Source: Progne subis subis (Eukaryota; Chordata; Aves; Passeriformes; Hirundinidae). Taken from it: a stretch of DNA of 64,000 bases. The notes below the pieces were generated by a model, which saw nothing but the letters and a program-made list of their open reading frames with translations, had not been told where the DNA came from and ran no database searches. The DNA is taken from assembly GCA_022316685.1 (NCBI GenBank), contig JAKJHU010000033.1, positions 5,985,321 to 6,049,320 on the forward strand, given 5' to 3'. Below, piece after piece: positions 22,809 through 37,003 of the stretch; positions within the stretch are counted from its first letter, which is position 1, and each line of letters starts with the position of its first letter. The position numbers and the translations under genes were made by a program.

Positions 22809-24904
22809 CTAAAGGTCAAAGACAGAAGATAAATTAACTTACACAAATGCACTGGCAATTTCTGTTTTACACAATCCATGATTTTGTGTATTTGTTGTCA
22901 CACTGTTGCTATGGAAACCCCTTTTTTTGGCACCCTACATGTGGAGTGAATGCTTCTTGTTCTTCTCCAGCAGGCCTCATCTACAGCAGCTCACAATGTT
23001 TTCTCTTCTCTTAGGGAAGAAAGAACATGGCATATATCAATGTAGTTACAAAAGTTTTTTATTCCCAGTAGTGAGCTGGAAACTTCAGCTCTGCGAATGA
23101 CTCATTTTGTGGCCTCAGGCAAGTATTTTCACCTTTCTGCTCTTGTTTTCCCATATGTAAAATGGGTGATAACATCAATTTAGTTTGCAGATTACAGAGA
23201 TTACAAAAGGATTTCATGCTGAAGACCACAGACAGATACTCAATTTATAACTGTGCACACAAGAGGAAACAGAACTCACTGGAAGGAAATAAAAAAGACA
23301 AGGAGGACTGTCAGGACTGGGTATCCAAACTCCCAAATGAAATAATTACATTGCATTCATCACTCATCCCATGCCCAAGCTTCTAACTAAAGCATCCACT
23401 CCTTACCAACCACATGGTGCAAGCATGGACTATTTTTTCCACTAAGATTGCAAGGAGATCTTGACTTGTTAAAAAATAGTAGGAAATAAATTCCAAAGTC
23501 AGCTGCACCCATTAGAGGGATATAGAAAGCGACCTTACATTTAGTTTAGATAACTAATATCTTTCTTTACTTCCAGAAAGCCTTTAAATAAATCATCATA
23601 CATTTTAACCTACCTTACAGAAGTACATTGATGACTAAAACTGAAAGAGGATATTCAAATTGTTTTTCAACACTTCTACAAGATACTTTACTCAAAAGGG
23701 AACTCACATTCAGTTTTGTTCTTTCTAAGTGCTAGCACCTACTAATTTCAGATTGATATGCACTTGCCTTCGCAAGCTCTTTAACAACCACTGGTCTTGG
23801 TGGTTCTTAAGCAATGCCTTAAACTAGAAACAATACAAAACATTTCTTGCTAGAGGAGCCAGGTTTGAAATATTTAGGACATTCACTCTCTACAAACAGA
23901 CTTAAATCTGTTCAGCTTTTAATTACCTGATATAAAAAAATACCTTAAGCTATTTTAATCCTTAAATTATTTAGGTATATCAATATATGTTATTTCTGTA
24001 GTATTTTTTACCAGTTTGTTAATGAGGTGCAAATATACTCTTATATAGTGGATACTCTTAATCCAATATAAATTATTTCAGATATTTTTTGTAGACCCCG
24101 ATCTGGGCTGCCATGTCACTCCACAGATGGTGATTTTGAACAGCAATTAATTTTCATAAACTACAGTTTATGAAGTCGATATTATGCACAGAATGGCAGT
24201 TCTCCAGGACATGCTTTGTCTTTTGATTTCTGTGGTGTCAACACTTTTCATATATCAGTTTATTTTTGTAGTTGTTGAAATGCATAGAACTAGAGTTTAA
24301 CTCAGGACGTGAGATTTGTAATATTGGACATTTTTTCTGCATTATTATAAATATAATAATGCAAAGTAAGTAAATCAAATTTCTGTGGTTTACTCTACAT
24401 TTTTATCTATATAATCTCCAGGTTATAGATAAAATCAGTGATTTAGAATTATGCTTAGTCATTTTTTTTTCCTAAATTAAAAACTCCTTTCATTTCACAA
24501 TCAAAAAAACTGATTTCTGACTTGGAAGGTGTTGGAAGCCAGGCTTCTTTCAGCCTGCTCCCCACATTCCCCAAGTGCAGAGAGCAGACCTCCCAAAAAT
24601 TGTGCATCAAAGTGCACAGATTTCCTCACAAAATCCTCACAAAGTCAAATGACCCCTCTGCCCCCTGTCCCTCTTCACACCACCAAGAGACATCAAAAGA
24701 TTTATTGTACCTTTCCAAGAGAAATGTGACCTGGAAAAGGCCTACCCTGCTCTTAAAATCCCGTAGCTATGAAAGCTATATGGTGAAGGCTTTAACAATT
24801 TAAGCATTAAAATAAAGTATTGGTATAAAAGTGATTTATTTCAGCATGAATAGCTCATGAGCAAGCCAAGGCTTGGCAGTTTCTTCATCAGAAGGAATAC
24901 TTAC
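22809..24904 (-). other. ABLIM1 intron, 2,096 bases
   Basis: A+T-rich, especially 23.9-24.5 kb. I see no exon, gene or distinct repeat. Confidence 0.85.
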
Positions 24905-24982
24905 ATAGATAGTGTGGCCTGGAGAACCAGGTATACTGGAACCTGGTCTGGAATAAATGCTTTCTGATGATGTTCTTGTCGG
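24905..24982 (-). CDS. ABLIM1: ABLIM1 exon: Ser-rich linker start
   Basis: A 78-base phase 0-0 exon (26 codons) with acceptor TTTTTCAG and donor TAT|GTAAGT. It reads PTRTSSESIYSRPGSSIPGS, then PGHTIY. It is the first exon after the LIM array and begins the unstructured linker. It is rich in Ser, Pro and Tyr, as in mammalian ABLIM1, where this segment is essentially identical. Being symmetric, it could be skipped without changing frame. It has no domain of its own. Phosphorylation is plausible from composition but is an inference. Confidence 0.97.
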
Positions 24983-25155
24983 CTGAAAAACAAAAGGGAA
25001 CTTTTGAGAGCAATCTGAAGTCATTAACATTGACAATTTTAAGTGAAGAAATCTGCATACATCTTGAAAATAACCGAATTTAGGAAAAAATGTCAACACA
25101 AATGCAAGCATTCTGGCAAATTCCACAATCTTGTGAGGCAAGTAAGCAAGTGGAC

Positions 25156-25176
25156 TTTTTTTTTTTTTTTTTTTTT
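25156..25176. repeat. T21 homopolymer
   Basis: A run of about 21 T, followed by a purine-rich stretch. It lies about 170 bases upstream of the 78-base exon on the sense strand, where it is an A run. Confidence 0.93.
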
Positions 25177-25810
25177 GGTAGGGGAAGGAGTAGTGTGAGA
25201 GGGGAAGAGGTTTTCTAAATCAGTGTAAAAGACTAGACTGACAACAATAATGGACAAAATCAAACAACACCTGCCAGAGACACCATAGGAGCCATACAAA
25301 GAACCATCCAGGACAGTCCTGCTGGTCATTTTAGCAAAACTGTTAGTTCACAAACCACTGTAGGGATCAGCAGCCCAGCAGACAAAACTGTCGTGACGAG
25401 CACAGCACACACGTTATCTCTTTCCAGGTGTTCAGTCCCTGGATTTCCATTAGGAATGAAATCACCAGAACTGAATTCAGCCTTCCTAAGTAAAAGGACC
25501 TGAAATCCTTTGCTTGGAGCTGTTCCCTACATCTGCAGCACAACCAAGATGCAGCAGGGAAGTCAAATGTTGGTTGAAATGTCGTGATTCCCCTTTATGG
25601 CAAAAGTCATGATGTTTAATGACAGTGTCCTGCAAACTGAAACTCATGAGGACAGTCTCATCCCTACACAGCCAGTACTGCTACATTTAGTAGATTTTCT
25701 AACATTTTTTCAGGACTAAACAGACACTGATGCCCTGGGGGAAGTTCTGTGAGAGGAAACAAAACAGATGTGGGGATCCTGAAAACATGATGCATTTGAA
25801 AAGTATTCTA

Positions 25811-25834
25811 TTTGATCGAAAGTCATCGATCAAA
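25811..25834. repeat. Perfect 9-base inverted repeat
   Basis: TTTGATCGA, a six-base spacer, then TCGATCAAA. It contains two TCGA/GATC palindromic cores. Possible hairpin or dimer-binding site; chance is not excluded. Confidence 0.9.
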
Positions 25835-28800
25835 GGTTATTGTGATGATTACTCCTAAACTTGGCATGCAGCAGACACACTAAGGCAGTCAGCCATATCC
25901 CAACTGCAACTGAAAAACCAGGAACAAGTTTTGCTCCCTAATTGCCTGCAAGGAACCAAATTCCACCACAAAACTTCATGTCAGCACATGATTCTCATGA
26001 CACCAGTGCAGTGGGACGCTTCAAAGTCACTTAAAATTAAATCCTGGGAAACAGTCCTTACCTCATCAGCCTGTGATGTAAGGTCCCCTGGACTAAAGGA
26101 CCTTCAGGCACACCTGAAGAAAAACAAGGCTTGACAGCCTGGCTCGCTGTTTCTTAGGAATTATTGGAGTGAACACAAAAAGGCTACTGGACCTATCTTA
26201 TCTCTCAGCATACATTTCCTGAAGGAACCTTTCAACTGACCCCAGAGACTTTCTACTTTTAATTTCAAAGCCAAAGAAGCTATTGGAACCATCTGTATAT
26301 AAAATGGTGAAGACTAGACATGGAATATACAGCAGGCTTTCTCTGACTTCACTTTTGAAAATGAAGTCACCACATTCAGGGAGGGTTAGAGACACAAAAT
26401 GCTTTGAGTATGTTCCACCAAAAAATGTAAGATTCAGATCAAACAGAGAGCAGATGTAGCTGTGGACTGACACAGTCACAAATCCTCTCCAGAGCATGTT
26501 TGAGAACACTTTCTCAGCTGGACCTTTACATGTTTCTTTTTCTTTCTCTCTATAGCTACAAATTCCTACATCTCAAAAGGGAACAGAAATTCCTCATCTG
26601 CCCTTAAGCTCCTCCCAAACGAAAAAACCCAACAACAAACACTTGTTTCACGGGAATGTTACAAGAATTGAGCTGGAAAATCTGGCTGCTGTTGAGAAAC
26701 ACTTTATTCCCCCTTCCATTCTTCCATTTCACTCTGTTTGAGTGGAGACACATGTAACATGTTGCTGCAGTTACTATGGAAGACAATTGTTTTCATTACA
26801 ACATAGGGAACAGTATTAAGTACTTGAGGTACTATTAGGGGTGGCTCTGTTACCTTTGGCTTTTGGCAGACATACTTTGAAAGTTTGGTCTGCTCAATTC
26901 TCCCTGTTGCTGGAAAACAAGTGTTAGAGGCAGTTATGGCTTATTCCCATTTGGCAAGCCCTTTGGATCTTTTATAATAGCCTCAGAAAACAAGACATTC
27001 TCAGTCCTCACTCCAGCTCCTTAGTTTAATCTCTTAGTGTCACTGCTAAAAACCTTTTCGTTTAAGGAAAATTCACTTGAATTTATCACTTCAGTGAATT
27101 TACTAAATACAGTTAGACACCTTAAGCAGACAGTTTCAGTCATATCCTGGTAATAACTTTCTTAGGTGCTCTTAACCTTGGAGTACAAGAGGAATTGTCA
27201 GATGGACTGGCAAGCTGTAGCACCTGTTCTTCATTTCCTCCCTGCATTTCTGCTCCAAGTTCCTCTTTGCCATCCCATTAACAAGGCCACAAGCCAGAAA
27301 TGACACCCTTTAAACCAGTTTTCTATTTTCTGTGATTCTTTCTGTGTACATCAGTTTTACCTTCTGCCTGGGCAGGACGCCCTGCTGCCAGCTACGGCCT
27401 GAGCACACTCTGCTCCTTTCCTGAGGAGCTAAATCCAAGCAGACCTGCAACTCTGAGGCTCCTCCAGCAGCTCCCAGTCCTGTACCTTGCTTACGTCTAA
27501 ACAGACCCGTGAAGACAGTGCATGAAAAAGGACTCATACATTTACTCTCACCCTTCCTGCCCCACTTTGCTCTATTTCTTATTTTGAGTTGCACAGGCTG
27601 TTTCCATCACAGATGGCTCTTTCCTACCCTGCTTCTTCCCATATGGTCTGGAATGCTTCGAAGCTTTGCACTTTCCCCTAAAGACAATTGTATTGCACTT
27701 AAAAACATTTATGCTGCTTGCTTTAACATACACCAAAGATTCCTTGATATAAGCTGTTCCTCTGGCATTCTTTTAGTTGCTATGGTTGGCTCCTCTCCTA
27801 AGAGGCTCATAAAAGTTCCTGTTTGAAAATCTGCGACCTGGCTTTTATTAGATTGATTGTTACACTTTCATCCCTGACCCTGTGTGACTCTGTCTCTTCA
27901 ACAGGTGGCAAGAAACACGCCGGAGGTCAAGTTCTCTATTGATGTAACTGCACTGGGTCATAAATTCCATCTTAGAGGGGAGATGATCAGAGCACAGCTA
28001 AAACAGGAACAGGACTGGCCATGATGTAACCTTTAACATTGGAGATGTGGAAATAACACGAGTGCATCTCTTTCACACGTTATTCAAAGAAAAAAAGGTG
28101 AAGAAAGAGGACACAATCTTTAATATGAACGCAGTAATTTAGAGGTATTTACTTCCATCAAAATAGTCCTGAGACACTTGTTCCGAGCTCCCTGCAACAA
28201 AACAAGTTAAGCTGCCTTACTTCTACTACAAAGAGATCTGAAACATTTTTTATATAATTGCTCTTTTCCTTGAAGGATTCTAATACAGCTCTTTATAAAG
28301 CCACCTTTGTGTAGAGAAATATAAAGGAAATTTCTATGAAGAGCTAATCTTTTTATTCTTTTCTGGTGGTACATGGCTTCTCCTTAGTTTCTGAGAGTGT
28401 GAGTCATCACTTTTTTCCTTTCCTCTTCCACACAAATGGACGTAGCAGTAGTAAATATATCACTATAGGGTGTCTGTACCAAATACAGAAAGTCTATTAA
28501 GAACATGAAAAAAAAAATCAAAAGAAATTCAGTCAAGAAAAATTCATGCATGTCATTAAAGGAGCCAAAGGAAAAAAACAGATCACAAAGCATCTAAAGT
28601 ATTTGCAAGACTTCTCAGAATTTCCCACTTTATCACAGACTTCTTATTCTCATGTTTTTGTTCTTCATTCCATGCATTTACCTTCAACACAAAAGTTCTT
28701 TACCAGTTTCATTTTCAGACTGATAGAGATAATACCAACTGTCATGCTCATCCTCTTAGGTTCACCATGAATTGAGTGCTCAATTATCGTATCTCCCATG

Positions 28801-31800
28801 CAGATGCCCCAAACTGATTAACTTGATATTTCAGTATTAGACTACAAAGCTTAAGATGTTCATCTGCATTTACCCCTGTTTGTTATGTCATCATGCATGG
28901 TACATCATCTAAATGAATAACATCTTAAAAAATAAAAAATCCCCACTAGAGCCATTCACATCATCCAGGTGCTGCCACAATGTGGTGGCTCTGGCATTCT
29001 CAAGTACAGATGTTCAGCATCATGCTCTGTAAAAACTTACAGGTGCAGGCAACCAGATCAAAACTGATCCCAAGAACATCTGGCCAAATGGATGCACTAT
29101 CGTTTTACAAAGGCATCGTCACCATTTACAGTACCTGCCTTAATTTTTTGATAGAGTTCATTATGCAAGGCGGTGATAATAGCTGCAGAAGAATGAATAT
29201 GTTTTCACTTAATAACATTTAACAGTTTAGCTTAAGCAAATTCTCTAAACCTCAGAACCTACTTTAAGTGAAGCATATTTATAAATAAACTAATAGAAGA
29301 TTAGGATGGAATTTCTTCTACTGGGCAGACTTAGCAACAGTAAGGGATTTGACTTTCTCAGTACAATACTTTTTACACTGACTACCTGCTCTATCAACTG
29401 CAAGGTTTTAGAGTTCATTAGTATTTGGAACCAGGGCTCATAAAATAAGGATTCCCTATGGATTTCTGTAATTTTCAATGGCTGTAGAAGACCAACAAAG
29501 TCCCTCAATGTCATCACTCTTTGTGCCTCTCTGCTGGTTTAACTGTACCCTTCTCCTTAGAAGAGTGTTTCCTTCAAATGCATGCATTCCTTATTTCTCT
29601 GCACTAAATATGCATCAAGACAAAACTAGTGAGCACATTTAGTTCAAACTCACACAAACACAAGTATTAATAGCTTACAACCAAATTTTCTTTCCTTTCT
29701 GGAAACAAAGGCCAGAAGGGATTTTCAGCTCGTAATCACTGAAGGTATATTGGTACCAAACAAACTTCTACAATAATACTCATGCAAACTTAGCCCTCAT
29801 CAAGAGTAAGTTAAATGGGAATAACAAGAAAATAAAGTGGGAAGTGCAGAACCTACTGAATTCAACACAAGCTTTCAGAGAATTCAGGGGATTTCAACCT
29901 GCCATTTTCTAACTACAATTTTCATGTAGATTCAAGCCTTTGGCCCACTTTTATAGCGACAGCAATGACAGTACCTTTGTGTCTACTCTATAGAAAAAGA
30001 CTTGAAGCCAAAAATCTGCCTTGAGTTACACTTTGTAGAATCACCATGTAAATCTGAACAGATTTTAACACTGACCAAATTTACACAAGAGGATATTCAT
30101 CTGACCCTAAGCTATTTGTATGCTACACAGTCTACAAAGCAAGGATAACACATTTATTTTAACATGGGCTGCCCCTATTTTGCCTTGTATGTTTTTCTAA
30201 TACATTGAATAGGATTTGGGTTTTCAATACTGAGGCTCCTGGATTTCAGCACTGGAAACTCAGACTCGTGCATTCTAATCCAAATGCAAAACGTCACTAC
30301 ACTGGCCTAAAAGATGAGTGAAGTTGTCCTGCAGTTTGCTGTTCTCAGACTCCAAGATTTTGTCCCATAAAGCCTAGGACTGAAGAGACACTGTTCTCCT
30401 TAGAAGCACTGCTAACACATCTTTATGTTGTATTTTCTTGATACACAGCTCTGTAGCTAAAAGAGAGAGAGGTGTTCAGTAGTAGATAAGTAACTAAAGC
30501 ACTGTGCAGGACAAAGGGCTTGCATTAAACCCCACTGAATCACAGAATCTGGATTCCACCTCATCCTGCAGGCTGGATCTCACACAGACACCCTGCCCTG
30601 GCTGACATTTGACTGCATTTACTCTGCAATGAGAGATGTGAAGGCTGCACAAACCAACATCAAGGAAATCCAGTGCATGGACTCTGTGCCTGCCTGCTGC
30701 CAGCCTGTACCAGGCCTGCACCAGCGCACTCTGACTTCATCACCAGGTGAAAACTGCCTCAGGTGCAGCTGCATCAGCACAGCCACATGTCCCACAGTAG
30801 ACACAACCAACAAATAAACACTGCCCTGAAGGGGAAGAAATGGAATTGGGTGGTGTTTCTAGGTGCAAAGCAAACTCAGTAAAATCTGAAAGCAGAAAGC
30901 TACTCCAGAGTCAAGAGGACAGAGAGGACCTTGCAACTCACATGTGGATGTGCACCAGACTAGAGAGGCAAATGCTCTCAGGCAGCACATAGAATATATC
31001 CAAACCTGGGATCTTGTAAGCATTTTCTCAGCTAAAGTACCCATGGGTAGTTGGTCAATATAAAAAAAGGAAGTGACTTAACTGATGGCTTTTTTTTTTC
31101 TAAAAACATGTCATTGTTCATGGAAAACTCTTTAACCATTGCTTTAAAGTCAAGTATTTTTCACCATTTTCATTTGCTTCATATTTGCATTCTAATTTTT
31201 TTGTTTCAGAAGGAAAACTTTCTGGAATACTGGAAGACCAATACTACAGCCCCCAAAAGCTCATCTAAATCTAAAATAAAAAAGTTAATTTTAAGCATTT
31301 CATTAAACAAAATTAAAAAAAAAAAAAAAGTGAGAATTAACAAGCAACACTGAAACAAGTGATGCAAAATACAGCGTCAGTGCCCATGGTGGCAAGTGGT
31401 AGCAGGAAAGCTGTGTGGCAGGAGTAGTAGCAAGCGCAGCAAATGACAGTAATGAAGAATCTTCTCAGTAAAGAAGATCATTATCAACACTATGAAAACA
31501 CAACAGCAAACCTCTGCAGAGCGTGGCCTGCGCAGAACCAGACTCTTTGGATAAAAGAACTCAGATGAGGAATGCTGTCATGAAACACAAAAGGGAAAAA
31601 TGAGTGAAAAGGAAAGCAGTTTCCCCAGTTCAGTGGTTAAGCTTTTTTTCAATCAAGTTTTTATCGTCTGCTTGTGTTATCTGTTCCTTACTGACTGCTG
31701 CAGAATCGTGAACAGCCAGACAGTTGTAAATAAACACCTAAACAATATATATTTTTGTAACATGCGTATGGTTGCTTTGTTTTCTGCTTGTTTTGTCTTT

Positions 31801-33908
31801 GTATACTTCCAAAAATATCCATGGGGAAAAGATCTAAAGCAACCATTGCTTTTATGAACTCCCTCTCAGATCCTGACCAGCTCAAATGCTGATTAGTTTA
31901 TATCACAATTCAGTTACTGAGAGAAAACAGAACTTTGCTGAAAACTTCTGAAGTTACTCCAGTGATAAAAGATTTTTGTTTTGTTTTGTTCTATAGGGAA
32001 AGGAAACCCAGCAAGCAAATAGTCAATGGCACTGGCTTTTTGCAGAACCACCAGAAAATCTAGGTTTGACCCTGAATAAAAAACTGAAATTCAAAGTACA
32101 GATCCCAATTTAGTGCTGACATGCTCAAAAGCACAGAGTTCCCCCAGTTTTGTTTGTTTCTGTACCTACCTGTTTGCTACTGCCTTCATTTGAGTCAACA
32201 GGATGAAGCACATGTCAAAGTCATCAAAGTGAACTCCGGCTGATATTAGAACAGGATTTCTGACTTTGCACCAGAGTAGACAGAAACTACCTAAGATGTA
32301 CCAAAGAAGCTAAAAATGGTGCATCTCAGCCAGCTTCAGCGTGGTGCATTTATTAATGCCTTTCAAGGACATATTAAAGCTCTGCATAGAAGGTGTGCCC
32401 CAGGAGTGTGGTGCTGCTGGACAGCTGTGCTGTCACACTGCTCAGATGCTCCCCCAATTTGCCTTCTTCAGCTTCACTTCCTCTTCCTGCAGGAACTCAC
32501 TCAGGCAAAGCCCTGCAGGTGAGTGAATCCATTTACTTCGCTCACTTCAATTAAAGTTAGCTGAGGGAGGAGAACACTGACAAAAAGGGAAATACTTGAA
32601 GAGGACTACAGCTATTTCCATGGGAAACAGAAATAAGCCAACTGATTTATAAGGTCAGATGCAGAAGGCTAATAAAGGCCACAGTGTAGTCAGGAGTGCT
32701 TTGATAAAACTCCTGGGTCCAAGTGAAAGGCAAGTATTGTACTGCAACCAAGTACTAGACCAACCAAGCACAAACATTCTGACACTTAAGCACGGCCAAA
32801 ATACTGTCTTACATTCAAATTGTTAAATGAGGAAGAAAATCCAGTCTGGGTTAATTTTCCATTTTCTTACAAAGAGTTGGGATTGATAAATGTGAATGCT
32901 GGATGGCGTTTCCGCTGAGGTTTGGCCATTTCTAAACCACATGCCCATCTAGGGCCAGTTATGTTTTTTGCCCACACTAACATGAACTCTGCTCAACAGG
33001 AATTTATCTGCACATTACCTGTGACCATAATAAATTCTCTGTGGGGGATGTTTCACAGACCAGGGTACTGGAATAAATGCTAAAGGATGTGGCTTCCTCT
33101 GAATGAGACCCACACAGAGTACAACCCACAGGATGTCACAGCTATCTTCATACCAGTACCTCTTAGTTTCCTTATGTGAAAGAGAATTTATTCATATGCA
33201 GTCTCTAATATTCATATCCTGGAAAATTAGCAAAATTCAAGGGACCAACTGAGACATCAAAAAGAAAAAATTGTCCAGAGGATGAACAAGTGAATAAGGG
33301 CTTAGAATTGCCTGGTTCATGCAAAAAGCCAGGCTCTAACATTTATCAGTGCAGCACTACTGTCACTGAGGATTTGACCCAGAAAGTTTGTCTGAATATG
33401 CTGATGTAACTCCAAGGGTAATTGTGGCTCTTTTTGGCATTCAAATCTGGATCACTTTAGGTTGAGGCTTATTTGGATGGCAAAGAAAGAAGAGTTCATT
33501 TTGTCTAAATGCTACAAATAACCACGCAGAACAGGGGATAACTATAGAGCAATTACACAGATGTGCAAAACCACCAAAATATATGATAGCATTTGCCCTG
33601 TTCATATCTTCTCCTTAAGAGTCTCTCTCACAACAACTGAGATATGAAATGAAGTGTCTTAGATACTTGGCCACGTCTGTATGTCAGTAAATGACACTAT
33701 CTTTAAGGCAGTGCACTGAGACAGGTATGTGAAGGTGGTAAGCCTAAAAATCAGAGCAATACCTCTGAAGTGCCTCCACTGTATATTCTGCCAGAGTTGT
33801 GACAGCTATGTGAAAAAAACATGGAAAAAGTCACTCTTTTGAAAACAACGTTCAATTACTGTGTGTGCAAAATGTATGGAGTGTCACTGAGCCACGAATT
33901 CAGCTTAC

Positions 33909-33967
33909 CCGGAGCTTCTCTTCAGTCTTAGTGGATTGCTTACAGTCGGGATGCCAGACAGTGGAAC
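33909..33967 (-). CDS. ABLIM1: ABLIM1 exon: end of LIM domain 4
   Basis: A 59-base exon with acceptor CCCTCAG and donor CGG|GTAAGC, entering in phase 1 and leaving in phase 0. It reads G-STVWHPDCKQSTKTEEKLR. The HPDC group supplies the terminal zinc ligands of LIM4, after which a short charged tail (KTEEKLR) leads out of the LIM array. The peptide matches human ABLIM1 without a difference that I can recall. ABLIM3 has EVWHPICKQA here. Exon size and phase are consistent with the preceding and following exons. Confidence 0.97.
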
Positions 33968-36900
33968 CTGAGGGAGGAGAAACATATCTTTATTCAGAGC
34001 AGAGCAGATGACTTCTGCTCATGACAAGCCAGTTATTAAAGAGAATGTCTTCATTGCATTAGATGCTGGATCTGTATGAACTGTGAGAGTAATTCACATT
34101 AAAGTCTAGCTCATGGGAAATACAAGGGGGAAAAAAAAAAAATCAAATCCTTGGCGCATCTACAGCAGCTTTGTCCTGAGGCTGCCGAAGCACTTTGCAC
34201 ACATTCTTAATTAAAACTCAAGCAGCCTCACGCAGTAATAGGGTCAGTGAGCACCAGCTGGAGGGATTGAAAGAGACAGGGTTCCTCTGGAAGGATGGAG
34301 GGTAAGAGCAAAGGAACTGGCCCATGGTTACCTGATCTGTTCTCCCTTTATGTATTGCCCCATGCATAGAAAGGAAATTCTGACTGAAAGTCCACTGAGC
34401 AACAGGTGACATAGTCAGTTACTGTAAAGTGCTACTCAGATCACATCTTCCCTCATACAAAATGCAAAGCAAAATTTAAAAAATCACAGAGCTAGGGCTG
34501 TGTGTGAGCCAGTGGCTGTGGCCAGGATGACAGGTGGTGCAAAGCTGCACAAGGGAGAGCCTCTCCCTGGATGCCAGCACGTGGTACCTGCCATTGGCAC
34601 ACACAGCACTTCCACCCTGTGCTCTGGGGTGTGGGACTGGTGCTTCCACATGATGTATTCCAGCTATACATTCTACTAAAAAAAGTCAAGTCTTCTGCTG
34701 TGTGTTTCCCAAAATAGGAGGTTCTTTCTTATGCTGTAAAGTAGGAATATCCTGCTCTCCTCAAGGACTGAACAATGTCAGGGGCCAGAAGCATTTCCAT
34801 CTCATTTCAGCTGTCCTTTGAAACAGAGTGTAAACTGTGGTCCCTGCTGGAAAGCTGCTGGCAGGTACTGGCCAAGATGAAATGGAGCAAAAACTAACAC
34901 TGATTTTTTAACACTGACTGCAGCTGCAATCAAATTCATCCTTCATTCCAGTCACCACAAAGCCAATCCAGGGCCTTGACTATCTGCAGGAGGAACATCA
35001 CCTCTTGACTCTGTCCACAAAGAAACCAAACAGAGCCAAGTCCCGGTCTCCTGCTGGTGACTATTAGCTCAAAAGCAGCCAGAGGAAACCCCACCCTCAG
35101 AGGACAGGAGAAGGATGGGTCAGGGCCCCTGGAAACTTTCTTCTAACCAGCCCTTACATGGCTTGGTGCAGAAGTAAAGACCAGCAGGAATCCTTTCACT
35201 CCCAGCAGTACACAGCACAGTCATCATCAGGAGACAGGAGAGAACGCTGTGACTCTGGAGCAAGGGTCTGAAATGTTTGGCTGCGAGTCTAAGCTGAGGA
35301 AGAAGAAACTGTGCATTGGCAGAGGGAAACCATCAGACAACAGGGAGAAGTGCACCGAGAGTCTTCTCTGTAAACAAACAGCAGCCTCAGAGCCAGGACC
35401 CCACAGAGCCTGCAAGATCAGGAGGGAGCTGTGCCCTGTCCATGCAGGAGGAAGAGAGTTCAGGTTAAAAGGCTATTAGTTCATGTTAGAAGAAGTGATC
35501 TGGGTAATTACTCCTCTGAATATGACACCTATTGCTCAAGGATGAACTAAGATCACAAGATTTTAGTTCAAGTCTCAAATCCAGCTGTAAGATTCCTTCC
35601 TGTGTGGCTCTGAGAAAAATGATCCCTATTCCTCTGTACCTCACACTTAGATTAATGGCAGGAGTTGATACATCTTAGGAGTCTTCCCAACCTCAACAAT
35701 TCTTTGATTATTTTCAGTTAAACTTTCCCTGTCATCAAAGAGAAAGCTGTCACTGCATTTTGGGCAGTAATTATCACAAACTAGCACAATTTAGGCACAC
35801 CCTGTGAGAATGCTGAAAGTGAACAAGAAATGCAGGCCTGGATGTAATTTTCATGGTGTGAGTTTTCTTTCACAAATTGGTAAGAGATTTGAAAGATGTG
35901 ACATTTAAAAATCCAAATCAGACAGAGCAGGCTTAAGAAGTGAAAAGTACATATTTTTTGTGATCTTGAACTGAGAGCGACCTGTATTTTGTAGAAACTC
36001 TTCATCCGAATGCCAATCTCTTTTGTGATACTTGCAAGGGCACAAATTCCCAAGCTGCATCACTCCTCTCTTTTACTATTGAAAACAGTTCAGCAAATTG
36101 TGATTATTTCCATTCTTAACATATGTTTGTTTGCTCACCTGGCAAACACCAACTAGCATGCTCATTTATTCAGCTTTATACTTCGCACATACCATTATTT
36201 CAACATCAGCATCCCTCTAAATACTGGGCAATCCTAGCTCAGCAACAGCCTTGTGGAGTAGAGAAGGTATTACCAGGAAGTCAATGGGAAAGAGACAGTT
36301 TCTGGTGCTGCTTCATTCTCATTTTCATGTGTTGGAGCAGTGCCAAGGCAGGGTGTTTCTGCAGAGATTATTCCAACCATCCTTAACACAGAAAGCTCCG
36401 AGACAGACAGCTCATGTGTCCATGTTCTCCTTTTGCAGGTTTCCCACACATTTCCAATACAAGATTCTACCACAATCCTGCCAGGCTTCTCTATTATACA
36501 AAGCAATGCCAAGACAGTGCTTTCGTATTCTAGGGACAGGACAATTAGCAGGGAGATGGAAGCCACCTATTTTCATACTTTATCAACAAAGTGATTTTTG
36601 TTCTAGCTTTAGTGTTGTGGTGTTGTACTTCTATTTCAGAGAAATGCTTGGAATGCTGTTATTCTGCACCCTAGGGTCAGTGATTTGGATGGAGTCAGGA
36701 TATGCATTTCAGCTGACAGCTTTGCACAAGAAAGGCTTTTAGGTCCTCACACTTACAAGCAGGCTGAATTCAGCAAGGAAAGCTTTGGCAGGACAATCTG
36801 GAGCACACTCAGCAATTACATTATTCAGTCAGAAAACATCTTGTGAACAATAAAGCAATGCAATTTGAGGTGCTCCTCCCCTGGGACAGACTGAGCACAA

Positions 36901-36971
36901 GGAACATTGATTCATAACCACAGAAGGAGAGATAAACTTAGAGGAGAGCAGCTGATCAAGATGCTGCCAGG

Positions 36972-37003
36972 TTTCTCTTCTCTTCTCTTCTCTCCCCTTT
37001 CCT
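36972..37003. repeat. TTCTC pyrimidine repeat
   Basis: A short tract of repeated TTCTC/TCTCT units running into CCCC. Simple sequence. Confidence 0.85.

Larger units (their letters stand above)
24983..33908 (-). other. ABLIM1 intron, 8,926 bases
   Basis: Contains a T21 run at 25156-25176, a perfect 9-base inverted repeat at 25811-25834 and an A-rich stretch near 31317. A short pseudo-exon-like segment near 26870-26925 was considered and rejected. No other gene is seen. Confidence 0.8.

Noticed and set aside
26869..26925. Exon-like segment on the minus strand between TTTTCCAG and CAAAG|GTAACA
   Set aside because: It is 56 bases, which breaks the phase 0-0 join between the flanking exons, and its peptide is unlike any part of ABLIM1 that I know.
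30530..30830. G+C-richer stretch with AATCACAGAATC, resembling a CR1 tail
   Set aside because: The rest of the segment does not match CR1 or any repeat I know.
36251..36742. 163-codon plus-strand ORF
   Set aside because: It lies inside the intron, overlaps other open frames on both strands and shows no recognisable protein features.
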